64,000 bases of DNA from Stichopus chloronotus. Lineage: Eukaryota > Echinodermata > Holothuroidea > Aspidochirotida > Stichopodidae. Where the stretch lies: assembly GCA_021234535.1 (NCBI GenBank), contig CM037837.1:2852001-2916000 (forward strand), written 5' to 3'. Below the pieces are notes generated by a model. It did not search any database and had not been told where the DNA came from. It saw only the letters and a list, made by a program, of their open reading frames with translations. Position numbers and translations under genes: made by a program. Position 1 is the stretch's first letter, and each line of letters starts with the position of its first letter. This document shows positions 12,285-23,300 of the stretch, piece by piece.

Positions 12285-15200
12285 GTGAGTAGTTCTTAAT
12301 CCTGAAAGGAAGTTCTAAGGAAACTCAGAACCTTTTACAATGAAGTAATGTTATCAAATGAAACTATGAAAGAATAACAGATGGTGAACACCATCACCAA
12401 TTTTCATATTCATTTGTTGTTGTTTTTTTTTTTTAAGATATTGTAATCAGATGTGAAAGTGCGTAACAAAAGAAATCAACAAGGGATGCTGCCATTCGGA
12501 ATGTGCTCATTTGGAGAGTTGTTGAATGCTGCTTTTGAGATCTTTCATGATCATATTTTTCATCCCTTGTGGTTGATTGTAACCTTCCTTAGAAGGTGAC
12601 TGCTTGTACAGTATGATGTTTTTAATGACCAACTGTGCATGGATGAATAAAAAGAGAAAATAGCTGATAGCAAAGACACAAGGTGATAAGACGATGCACA
12701 GAACAGAAATTACAGGAAAGACACAGGTGAAAAAGTATACTAAATTTGATGTGAGCAATGGGCCATTTGAGATTTACAGATTTATGATATTATAAAACTG
12801 ACAAGAGAGTTCAGATGTTCAAAACATTTACTACACATAGCTAAGTCACTGATGGAAGAAGGAATGTGGTGAAATTTCAACTCTTTAAAGTTAATGACTC
12901 ACCTTAAAGTAAGTTTCTACCTAATAGGATCAAGAAAGTTTCTACATAATAGTCTGGAGAAATCTAAGCCCAGGAAGCAGATTGACTGTCCTTTGTCCCA
13001 TTGTTGATTTAAATCTACTTTCATCTCGTATGTTTGCCAACTTTGTTGCTAGGAATAAGATACTGGTATGCACCTACCATTATAGCAGTTTGTAACCTGA
13101 TGGTGACAAGAGTGACCTTGAAGATATGTCAATCTTGAGCAATGTTTTTGTTTGCATGTATACATGCAGGAGTGCTGCTCGCATTGGTTTGAAAAGGTGT
13201 GCATGCCGGATTGCCATGATATTGTGACAGATTAAGTGCAAAATCTCGAATCTTACCAGTGAAGTGCCAGTAATGGTTTCTAGCATTTACTGGTACATGA
13301 TTTGGCATTCAGTTTGAAAAGTCGCTGCGCTTTATCAAATTCCAAATTTTTTGTGTATTGTTGACACTGGTTGTTAGGTGAGATTTGACCCTGGGCCCAA
13401 TCATATTATAGATTGAACAATGTCAATTCTGTCTTTTCTTTTTAAAACTTTTTTTTTTTCTATAGTTGCTCACTAGAACTAAAAGCAAATTCTCACTCAA
13501 CTTTGTTATTCCATAATGCTGTTATACAGTACTACAAAGCTTCTGTGGACGACGAAAGCAAGTACTGTAGTCCCTTGACATCAACAATATTGTAGGGACA
13601 TTGTACAGTATGTAGATGTGCCACATAGTTGCACATCAATGTTGAGGGGAAAGTACTTCCGATGCCATACAAGCAAACACTTGATAAAACTTGAAGTACT
13701 GTAGTACTTCCTGTAAAAACTTAACAAGCAACTTGCATATCATGGCGACATGGTGCGGGTGCATATGTGCTGCACATGCATGATAAGTCAGTACAAGCAA
13801 CCAGTCACTTAACATGCTAACTGCGGAACTAAAATAGCAAAAGTGTCACCCCACTGCAGAATTTAGTTTCCGCTATAATGTCTTTTTTCGTAAATTTCAA
13901 CTTAACACAAGAAAACTACTACACTGTGAATATTTAACACGAAACATGTCATCATATTATTTTGCCCCTCTTTTACAGCATATACATGCCAAAGACAGTG
14001 TATCTATCTTATTTGTAAGGGTTTTTTCTAAATCCCAACGTCCGCTCAAAAATCCTGCGCTCCCTCATTTTCTTAGTAATGATTGGACTCCAAATTATAG
14101 ACAAATGAACCCTGCAGAGCATCATAGGTCGGGAATCCTGCTTTTCTTACATATAGGGCGCCATTGTAATATTGAAATCAGATAGAAAACCATGTGGTAC
14201 TTCTAGAGAGAATTTCAACCAATGCCACGATTTCAAGAACACTCTCGGGTTATTTTTAGATGATCAGCGCACGATTTGAAAAGGAATATCCTGTGGCAAG
14301 TAGCAAATAGATGGTAGGGCTAGAACATTCACTGTGCACAGCGAGCGATAATTCGAAGCTGTATTGTTGCTTAGGCTGGGGGTCATGTGACGTCGTTTTG
14401 TGTATATATTACAGGACATATCCAGTAGTGTGCAGTTACTGCAGGATGGATGTATACGTCTTACGCAGGTAATTGGTAATAAAGGTAATTGATTGTATGT
14501 GACATAGCTCTCAGCTGGTGTCACAAGTTTGTACAAAGCAGTTACAACGAGTCAGGTTCAGTAGCATAATGGTGAAAACTGAAAAGAGAATGAGTAGTTT
14601 TGCAAGTAATTGCTTCATGTAAGTGATGTAGCAACTATAGTAAGTGTGACAATATCTTTCAGTGAGCTTCAACAATTTATATTGAAACATGATTCAGTAA
14701 GTAATATGCATGTACTGTACAGGATTGCCATGTGCAGTAGATCTGTTTCCTTTTGGCCATCTGTCAATTTAGAAAATCCAAAATATTATTTCTGCCCAAA
14801 TGAAACTGCTTTTTCAACATATTGGAAAGGCATGGGAAAGTCATATGCAAGGTGTGGGAAAGTCATATGTGGTTGCTAGACTATCACCAAGGAACACCCA
14901 CAATGTTTCCATGGCAGCCAAGAAATGTACTTCATAACTCTGAGTATTGTTTATTTTTTTTATGGCTTGATTGCAGATCAAGCAGTAAACATAAAACTGT
15001 TTTGTATTTTACTGTACTGTTCACAGATGCATTTGTGAATCAAATCATTAGTGAAACATTTTTTTATATGTAGTCCACCAAAATATTGTAATCGTGATGG
15101 GTATGGAGGATTTGTATTACTGTTTACACTGGTAACCTGGATATTTGTCTCCTAGAATTGGCATTTTATTACCAGGATCCAAAACCACTTTGTGACCAAA

Positions 15201-18200
15201 TTGTGTCAGTGTGTCAAATTTTACCTTATTTACCATACACAGCAAATAGTTCAAAATGGAATTGTCTTCTTTTACTCAAGGAAAAGAGGTGGTCCTATTC
15301 ATGAGAAGGTGTAGGCGAGTGCATGTAGTGTTCTAGTAAGATTCCTCCACACAAATGTGATGTACGGCACTTTGGAAATATGAATTTGTTTGGGTTAAAC
15401 TGGGTACCCAACGGGTATTAGAAAAAAATACCCGATTCCAAGGTTAAAGTGATTGCGTGAGTAGGCAAAAAGTAAAAACATTGAAATTTCATCTCCAAAA
15501 GTGTGGTAAAGCTTTTAATTACACCATTCAGACAATCAGGGAGATTAAATAGGTTTCAGTTGGTTAATTTTGCCATATAATTTCAAATTCTAATAACCTA
15601 ACGACAAAAAGTGTAGAATATGCTAATGAAGTGGTTGACAGTTTTCATTTAAATCAACAGTGTGCTTCTTTGAGCAAGCCAATGGGAAGTATGCTAGTAT
15701 TGAATATTCAGTTACCAACTCAGGATCACTGACGCTGCGGGCAAGGTTGTGTTCAGCTCGTAGGTTATTTGTAAATACAGTGTTTCCTTTCACCAAATAC
15801 TACAATTCCCGATACCTACCAAGGAGCGACGAATTGAGTAGTATGTTTTTGATACACTAGTGAGACCTGTACTGTTGCATATTCATTATGTAGGCGCTTA
15901 TAGTAAGAACCGTTAATTTTCAAATATGATTTCTTTTTTTTTTACTGTTTTTATACCAATCCCGTTTCTTTTTTGAAGTAGTTACTGTCATTTTCCTTCA
16001 TTGAAAGATATAGTCTGTTCATGTACAACCTCGTGTGTACATTTAAAAGTGAAGAAAAAGTTAAAATCAAACATAATCTTATCTTTTTGGTTTTTCAGTA
16101 CACATGCAATCACTTTAAGGAATCGATGAAAACACTAATTTGTAGCAGAGGTCGTGACAAGGTGAAAAGAAACCAAAGTATTGTTCTCAAAATGCATGCA
16201 TCATTCAGAAGTGTATTTTCAGTGTCAGTGATTATTCAATGCCAAATTTAGCTTACATTTGTCATATGTGACAGTGGTTGGCAGGGTGTGAAAAGGGTGG
16301 AGGGTTTCTGTAACTTGGTAGTAAGAGTGTCCATCTTGCAACCACTAGGTCTCTGGATCAAATCCTTGTGGAACCACGTGGCAATTTCTTTTGACTCAAA
16401 ATTACTTGTTCAGTAAAGTTGCTTTAGTGGTTCTGAGTTAGTCTTTTGGTGATTGCACTTTTGGTTCCTGTTGTCTGATTTAGGTCTCCTCTGCTTTACT
16501 GTAGGTTACTGGGTAGAGGCAATGGGCTGCTGAGCTGGGCAGGTTCTCCACCCCTCCAAGCCATTGAGATGTGGCTAAAGACTTGGGGATACACCCTTGT
16601 CCATTGGACAGGCACATTAAATGGCAATCCCAGGAGCAGGCTTGTGTGTGTATGGGATTGTTGGTTCACCCCTGCCTCGTTACCCTCTGAACACTGACCA
16701 AAAAGAGTAGGTGAATTGCTCTGGCGTTCACCTACGATCAACATGGTGTAGAATCCTTGATTAGTCTTTGGACTCACTGATCCTCAAATTCAAATACTGT
16801 TAAATGGAATTGGCTGTAACAAGAAATTCATTTCATGGACTGAATACTTCAAATTGTCTAGAAAATTTGCTCACAGAGAGGAAGCCACCAAAGTTAAACC
16901 TTGAGTATTCTAATGCTTCTTTGTGTATAGCTTTTTTTTTTTTTTTTAAGTTCTTGTGAAAAGTTTTCCTGAGTACACATGCATACTTCATGTTCTACAT
17001 GCCTGCTCTTGCTCTCAGTGATACCGCAGCATCACTATACAGTAGAATATGAGTGGCATTGTTTGACATTTCAGTGAAATTATTTTATTTTTTTCATCAA
17101 TTTGTCCCTTCATTTCCTCTCCATTTTAGGTGAAAGAAAAGAAGCAGCAAAAGGAGATGGTGATTACAGAATCTCAGACCCTGTCTGCTTTTAATCTATC
17201 CAATGAATCACGACTGAAGGAAGAAAGGCAAAAGCTGCTCTCTTTACACGTGGAAAATAGACAAGCCAGAGAAAATTATGAAAGAAATAAAAGACAATTA
17301 GGTAAGTGCCATACTGTATGATAGTACTTGGATCTCAGGAGTACTTTATGTCTGTTACCTTTTTGGTTGTCCTCAAACCCCTATCCATCATTGTAGCTAT
17401 TAATTGCTTCACTCTTATTGCATCCATATGAAGGTGAGCATTGGCAGATTACATCAGGATCTCATTAAGCGTTGCCTCTCCCGGAAGGTTGTCCTCAATC
17501 AATTGGGTCACACATCACTGTGTTACGTTGTTCACTAATGCTCTCTGTATCCATTTACAATCTACAGGGATATAAAGCCAAGCTGATATATGCTGATAGT
17601 GGTATATGCAATGACTTACCATTTGAGGTAGAAAATGACAATGGTGTGAAAAGTGGATGCATCCCACAACAGCCATGGGTAGACGTGTTATAAACCAAGA
17701 AACTCCTATCCAAAACAAATCCACTTAACAGTGGGACCAGTAATTGTCAGGGTTGTTTGACTTAAATCCAGTGGTTTAAAGTAGCAATTAAAATCATCTT
17801 TTTATTGAAAAGATCATGATTAAAATCATGATTAACATCTCAAGAAGGGAAGCTTGGACAAATCTCATATATGGTATGTAGATGTACCACACTGAGTGCA
17901 AGATCCCTATCAATTTTGGTGGAGGTCAAAGGTCATTCGAGGTCAACAGGGTTCAAATTGGAAAAACTTTGTAAACACAATATCTCAAGTAAGGGAGCTT
18001 GGAGAGATCCCATGTTTTGTACATAGGTGTACAACATTGAGTACAAGAACCTCGTTGTTTTTGGTGGAGGTCAAACGTCATTTGGGTTAACAGAGGTCAA
18101 ATTGTGAAAACCTTGTAAACATGATATCTCAAGAAGGTATTTGGTATTTTGGTGTACCTCATTGAGTACAAGATCCCTATTGATGTTGGTGGAGGTCAAA

Positions 18201-21200
18201 GGTCATTTGAGGTCAGCAGGGGTCAAATGGTCTAGAACTTGTAAACACAATGTTTCAAGAAGGGAAGCTTGGAGAGATCTCATATATAATACATAGGTGA
18301 ACCACATTGAGTACAACATCCTTATCGATTTTAGTGGCACTCATTTTGGTCAACAGGAGTCAAATTGTGAAAATATTGTAAACGCGATCACAAGAAGGAA
18401 AACTTGGTCAGATCCCTCTTTTAGAATATAGGTGTATCTCATTGTGTATACAAGACTTCCATTGTCTTTGGTGAAGGTCAAAGGTCATTTGAGGTCAACA
18501 AGGTCACATTATGGAATTCTTGGAAACATATCTTAAGAAGGGAAGCTTTGACAGATGTCATATCCAGTATGTAGTTTTATCTCATTGAGTACAAGTAGCT
18601 TGTGACACATACTGTACTGCACAAAGGCTAAAATATCAGATTTAGAAGAAAATGCTCAAAATTGGATTATCGAAACCACAATGCAAGTTTGTGCGTTTTA
18701 GTTTGTTTTAAATTACCGATTTAAATCATGATTTAAAAACAAAGCAACAACCTTGGTAGTTGGGGAGGATTTGAAGTTTTCCATCAACATAATGAGAATT
18801 TAAGTGCATACAGCAGGCAACGGAACCGGGGGGGGGCAAGAATTTTGTCACTAGAGGCGATCAGGGGCCCCAACAGGGCCCTATACCCCATACCAAATTC
18901 CTTCCCCTTTTTGACTGGTTGCCGTTTGTAAGGCATGAATTTGTTTCTCATCCTCATGTTCTCCCCCCCACAATACTAAAAGTGTTGTTGCTACAGCACT
19001 AGTTTAGTGTTTATCCTAAATCCAGCTTTAAGTCAATTTGCTACTCATATTTAGTTTCTTGTTAGTCGATATAAAGTAACATGACACTCATATAAATTAG
19101 TCCTGTCTCAGAACTTCCACACCAATCTACATTTACATTGAATTAACATTTTACTCTGGTATGACATGTTTCTCTACATATATGTCAGTGTTCTTAGTAC
19201 GCAGGATGGATCAACATACCATAGTGTACTGTGCATGTGAAATGCTCGTGTCTTTTAGGTGCGTGTGATAAAATGCACACTAAAATGTGACTAAACCAAC
19301 AAAAAAAGTCCAATTGACCCCTTCAACCCTTAACAGTGAATTAATCAATGTGACTGTAAGTCTCCAAAAGTATCACAAGTTTCAACACGTACTTTGTAGC
19401 AACAATTGTTGAAGGTGTGTCATAGTATTGATAGAAGTGCGGTAGATATTATAGTTCGTTCTCTATAATGGAACCTCTGTAGGTGTCTACAAACACTGCC
19501 ATTTTTGTAAGCACCCATTTGGCACGTTGATGTGCAGGAGACTGAATTTTTCTTTTCCTGATGTTTTTGAATTGTTAACAGATCAATTAGCTGGTAAATA
19601 TTCGCTAGCAGCTGCAAAGAAAGAATTAGAGAATAGTGCCACTAAGAAAGAAGAAGATGCAGAGGTAAGGAGGAATATGTTACTATGGCAACTGGATTCA
19701 TCATTTGTCATCTGTTGTCACATACAGTGGTTGCATGTGCAAGGAAAAATCAGAAGAATGACGTTAATGTTTTATTTTTAGTTTACATCATTTTTAAATG
19801 ACCAACAAAATTGTTTATGGAGGTAATGTCTCATAAACAAAAATGAAAGTACTGACATCACACAGTAGAGGTATAGATACTTTTCCCATGCTACCAAGTC
19901 TTATGCATTGCTTAACTTAGCTTTGTGTGTACCAGAAGAAAACTTGTAGGCTTGCCCCCTCTTAAGATTAGGACTGGCTTTGTTTAGCTGTCCCTTTGAG
20001 ATGCTAAGTGTTCCTTTTGTGTCCTGGATTTTTGGCTCTCAGAGTAAGAGTCCTGTTGTAAAATCTTGAGTATTTTTGTGCTTTGTTCCTTTATAACACT
20101 TTGCTATGGAAGCTGTACAAAGGAAACAAAAAAAAAAAAATTCATATTTGAAAATCAATGGTTCCTATTATGAATAGGTCATGGCTGCATAATGAATATG
20201 CAACAGTGCAGGTCTGACTGGTGTATCAAACATATACTACACAGTTTGTAGCTTCTTAATCAGTATTGGGAATTGCAGTATTTTGTGAAACAAATCACTG
20301 TATTTGCACATAATCTACAAAGTGAATACGGTGTTGGTGATCACCTTTTTTCGACCCACTGAATATATATTTACTAGTAGACTTCCCTTTGGCTCGTTTG
20401 AAGAAATGCATGGTCAATATGAATGAAAACTGTTCTCCACTTTCAAGGTATTTTACATGTTTTGTCATTATGTTATGATAATTTGAAATCATCTGGCAGA
20501 ATTTATCACCTTGAAACCTATTTATTTTCCCAAATTGTCTGAATGATACAATTTGCAAAGTTTACAAGACATTCAAAACTTTAAAGCAGGATGTGCTATT
20601 TGAAGGAAAACAAATAGCCTGTATCCTTTATTCTCCATCATTCTCTTCCATTCGATACCAATCTGGAAAGTACCATCTACGATATGTTTCTTTCAGGAGA
20701 AATTTCATTCATTAGATTGTTAATTAGAGAAGAAAGAAAAGTGATTTTTGTTCGGCTACAAAGTTAGCAGAACCAGGCCCCATCATAAATATGCGGCACT
20801 TTCGTGCGAAGACCCCACAACGAAAATGCATTGCTTCAGGAAATTACGCTTTACTTGGGCAAACAGACCACGGTGCAGTAGTTTGTGCAGCTTTTTACAA
20901 TTATGCGAAATATAGCTAGTCTTTTGCAGGAATAACAGCAAATTCTGCTTTAAGGCTTGAAATTTTGATGTTTTTCTTTTTGCATAGGCACGCTTTAATT
21001 TACAGGAATGTCCTGTATATGTTGACCACCTAGAGTGTCATGTGACTCTTGACCATAACATACAGTACTTTCTTCATAGGAGGTGATAATGTGGCAATTA
21101 TCACAAGAGATGTGATGTGCTGTTGCTTATTTAGAAAGAGATGTAGTAGTTACATTACCTCCCATGCAATGCTTGAAATTCTCTCCCCTATTTAATTTAT

Positions 21201-21634
21201 TTAAATTCGTACGTGTTCCTTGCAGCAGAAGTTAAAGATACCTTTTTTTTTTCAATCCCCAGGATTTGGCTGACAATTTTATGGATGGGGAGATGACCGT
21301 TGACGAGTTCTTACAATCATTCCAGACTTGCAGGCTCGATGCCCACCTCAAGAGAATAAAAGCGGATAAGATGCATGAACTGGTCAACAAGTTACCCAAT
21401 TACCAGAATTGGACGCCATTGAACCCACGTGTCACTCCGCAAGGGAGACGCCCAGTGATTCCTCCAAGAGAACCACAAAGGGTAGCCCAACCGACACCAA
21501 CGTACCACCATCCTGTCCAGCCACCACCTATGTCTTATGACAAACCAATCCCAGCCCCCAGAGGAGGCGTCCCTGTGTACAGCCCTGGTATGCCGCAGTT
21601 CCAGCCTGCAAACGGCGGAATACAGTATTACTGA
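12159..21634 (+). CDS. VPS37: VPS37-type ESCRT-I subunit, four coding exons, 250 aa
   Basis: Exons 12159-12284, 17130-17301, 19582-19664 and 21263-21634 join in frame (753 nt with stop) through GT/AG introns. VPS37 is a core subunit of ESCRT-I; with TSG101, VPS28 and an MVB12/UBAP1 subunit it sorts ubiquitinated cargo into multivesicular bodies. The protein shows the Mod(r) layout: an N-terminal helix with 'LQNYLDND' (residues 23-30), a long charged coiled coil (about 43-127), then 'FMDGEMTVDEFLQSF' (133-147), the conserved segment seen in VPS37B/C as F-x-DGE-x-x-x-D-x-F. A Pro-rich tail follows from about residue 175 (PPREP, QPPPM, PAPRGG), as in VPS37B and VPS37C. The length is near VPS37D (251 aa) and somewhat under human VPS37B (285 aa). 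The paralogue is not resolved; B/C-like is my guess. The start is the first ATG in the exon and gives the expected N-terminus. Confidence 0.93.
12300..12520 (+). repeat. Truncated MITE family B copy
   Basis: Shares 'atggtgaacaccatcacca' and the following 'agatattg' and 'gctgccatt' segments with the family B copies at 9.77 and 47.48 kb, but lacks the right half and the inverted terminus. Lies in intron 1. Confidence 0.55.
15515..15948 (+). repeat. Dispersed ~430 bp repeat, intron 1 copy
   Basis: Similar over its whole length to the reverse complement of 20141-20560. Shared landmarks include 'ccattcagacaat', 'aataggtttca', 'gtttgatacac' (with a T-run variant), 'ttgcatattcattatg' and 'ttcaaatatga', ending in a T-run here and an A-run there. 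The copies lie on opposite sides of exons 2 and 3 in the same transcript. Confidence 0.75.
16310..16795 (+). repeat. SINE-like element with a tRNA-Ala-like head
   Basis: 'ggtagtaagagtgtc' resembles an A box and 'ggatcaaatcc' a B box. Between them 'cttgcaa' looks like an anticodon loop (TGC, Ala-type), about 30 nt before the B box as in a tRNA. The following ~400 bp ('tgggtagaggcaatgggctg' through 'cctacgatcaacatggtgta') would be the SINE body. The acceptor stem does not pair, so this is not a functional tRNA gene. SINE identity is inference from the head alone. Confidence 0.5.
17130..17301 (+). CDS. VPS37: VPS37-type gene, coding exon 2
   Basis: 57 codons plus one base: residues 43-99 and the first base of codon 100. 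Acceptor ttttag|G and donor G|GTAAGT. Encodes the first part of the coiled coil, rich in K, E, Q and R (VKEKKQQKEM ... YERNKRQL), matching the central Mod(r) helices. Confidence 0.92.
17302..19581 (+). other. Intron 2 of the VPS37-type gene, 2.3 kb
   Basis: Donor GTAAGT, acceptor ttgttaacag. Holds the AGGTCA-rich array at 17.82-18.60 kb, bordered by 'aaatcatgatt' palindromes on both sides (about 17.82 and 18.72 kb), and a poly-G tract near 18.83 kb. No other coding exon was recognised. Confidence 0.8.
17820..18605 (+). repeat. ~140 bp tandem array with AGGTCA half-sites
   Basis: About six diverged units spaced 120-150 bp, each with 'ctcaagaagggaagcttgg', 'gagtacaagatccctat', 'ggtggaggtcaaaggtcat' and 'gaggtcaacag'. 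Several units contain AGGTCAAAGGTCA, two nuclear-receptor half-sites as a direct repeat with one spacer (DR1). The reverse-orientation relative is the 38.2-39.3 kb array. Confidence 0.85.
19582..19664 (+). CDS. VPS37: VPS37-type gene, coding exon 3
   Basis: 83 nt completing codon 100 (Asp, split G|AT) and encoding residues 101-127, ending KKEEDAE before donor GTAAGG. The splice phases on both sides fit the neighbouring exons exactly. Confidence 0.92.
19665..21262 (+). other. Intron 3 of the VPS37-type gene, 1.6 kb
   Basis: Donor GTAAGG; acceptor is a T-run followed by caatccccag. Contains the inverted partner (20141-20560) of the intron 1 repeat. No further coding exon was seen. Confidence 0.8.
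20141..20560 (-). repeat. Dispersed ~430 bp repeat, intron 3 copy, inverted
   Basis: Reverse-complement relative of 15515-15948; see that entry for shared landmarks. It overlaps an 87-codon minus-strand ORF that is not a gene. Confidence 0.75.
21263..21634 (+). CDS. VPS37: VPS37-type gene, terminal coding exon 4
   Basis: Residues 128-250 and stop TGA. Begins DLADNFMDGEM directly after the acceptor. Carries the end of the Mod(r) domain, including 'CRLDAHLKRIKADKMHEL', and the Pro-rich tail ending GGIQYY. The tail has short PxxP-type stretches that in VPS37B/C may bind partners; I see no PTAP or PSAP motif. Confidence 0.95.
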   Translation, partial: DLADNFMDGEMTVDEFLQSFQTCRLDAHLKRIKADKMHELVNKLPNYQNWTPLNPRVTPQGRRPVIPPREPQRVAQPTPTYHHPVQPPPMSYDKPIPAPRGGVPVYSPGMPQFQPANGGIQYY

Positions 21635-21701
21635 GACGGATCGATCCGTATATGTACTGCAAGGACAGCTGGTGGTATATCTGACAGGAAGACTCTTAGC
21701 T

Positions 21702-21786
21702 CCGCCCTCTAGAGGATACCGCCCTCTAGAGGATACCGCCCTCTAGAAGATATCTTTCTGTAGAGGATACCGCCCTCTAGAGGATA
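21702..21786 (+). repeat. 17 bp palindrome-bearing tandem repeat in the 3'UTR
   Basis: Five units of 'ccgccctctagaggata', the third and fourth degenerate. Each intact unit contains the perfect palindrome cctctagagg. It starts 67 nt after the VPS37 stop codon. Confidence 0.95.
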
Positions 21787-23278
21787 AGAAGTTTTAAGAA
21801 AGACAAAAGAGAAAGCAGAATCATCACATACTTGAAGGATTGTTATTGCTTTGTTTGAAAGAAACTTCATTTTGTCTCACAACAGCAGAATGTTTTGTAG
21901 TATTTGCACTGGATATGCGACTCACTTTGTCAGGACTAGGTTCTGAAAATGCTATGCGAAACCAAAGTTTCACTAACATACTTTCTACATGTGACACAAA
22001 AACTTTGGATGTTACCCTTTCCTTCCTAAGAACACTTCAGTGTCATTTCCAGTACATTGCATTACATTAGCGTGCAAAGCAAAATGTCATATTGTGACTT
22101 CACAAGTAACTTGAAGCTTAACCGAAGTTACATTTTCGGATATACCGGTCACTCGACAGACTGTGGAGTGCTGTTACACAAATCCAAAGTTTGGACCAGA
22201 TGCAAAGTGCTTTGCTGTGTACTATGGTAACAACAAACATTCGAATGTGCCAAACTACATCTCAAGTCTGTATTATTTATCGCGCTTAAAGTGCCATTGA
22301 TTGGTTGACCTGATGCATGTCCACGAAAGACTTTCTGGTTTATGCTTCTTTCAAACTATCTTGGTTTTTTTGTGCAGTGATGTCATTCTCTTCTATGATT
22401 GATGAGAGTGCAACATTCAGGTAAAAAAAAAAAAACACAGACTATTCTGCTGTGTAATTTTCAGACCCAGAAGTCAACATGCTCTTGTCAAGATTTCAAA
22501 ACAAATTCTGTGAATATGTAGTGCATTTGAAAAATGGCCAATTTGTTTTCCAAATCCATGAGGTCCTTTGTGTAACCAGTTCTGGTGAAGTTATGTGCAT
22601 AGTATGATATCCTCCCTCCATAAAGTGTGCTTTTTCCAGAAAAGAACATCTGGTAAAGTTTGTATTTTGCTGGTAACCCCTATCCCCCCCCCTCTAACTC
22701 CCTTCTCATTTCCCTTCTCTTCTCACAGTTTTCTTCAGGGAATTATGTCACAAACTAAAGTAATTTTGTTGGGGCTTTCATTTCTGCACTCATAGGTTGA
22801 TAGTAGTTGTCAAATGTTCGCTTCCATTCTTATTTTTCTCACATGCATACAGTAGGTATGTCTCCTTGTTGCAGGTCAGTTTTAAGATAAAGAACATGCA
22901 AGAAATGTTTACACCTCGTTCGATGGAAAACTAGAAAAGGTTTGTTACATCAAACTGATGCCATTCATTAATGATTCTGATACAAGAAACAGATCCTTGC
23001 TTTAGAGGGAGGTAATAGTCTTAACATATTAATTACTTCTATTACAGAGAAACAACAGATATTCTAACCAAGAATTTTGTACAAAAGAAGAACTTACCTT
23101 TGACCAGGAAGAAACTCCACTCGGAATTTGTTCCTTGTCAAACTTACCCGCAGATCAGATTTGGTGGGGGAGAACTAACAAGTTTTTTTAAGTGGTCCCT
23201 GATCACTTCCTGTCTGTTTTTTTAATATCAAGGAGATACATACTTATGTAGTTAAAGTGTATTGTGCAATACCAAATC

Positions 23279-23284
23279 AATAAA
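23279..23284 (+). terminator. Polyadenylation signal AATAAA
   Basis: Canonical hexamer in 'accaaatcaataaaactt', followed about 35 nt later by a T-rich stretch, as expected of a downstream element. Assigned to the VPS37-type gene by position. Confidence 0.5.
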
Positions 23285-23300
23285 ACTTTGAGTGGTATTA

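Larger units (their letters stand above)
12285..17129 (+). other. Intron 1 of the VPS37-type gene, 4.8 kb
   Basis: Donor GTGAGT; the acceptor is preceded by a pyrimidine-rich tract ending ccattttag. Contents: a truncated copy of MITE family B near 12.30-12.52 kb ('atggtgaacaccatcacc'), a palindromic 'gaagtactgtagtacttc' near 13.69 kb, one arm of an inverted-repeat pair at 15.52-15.95 kb, and a SINE-like unit at 16.31-16.79 kb. No other gene was seen. Confidence 0.8.
21635..23300 (+). other. Probable 3'UTR of the VPS37-type gene
   Basis: From the stop to the first good AATAAA at 23279-23284. The 17 bp repeat at 21702-21786 lies within it. A UTR of about 1.65 kb is inferred from the signal alone; an earlier, weaker site is possible. 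Confidence 0.5.
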
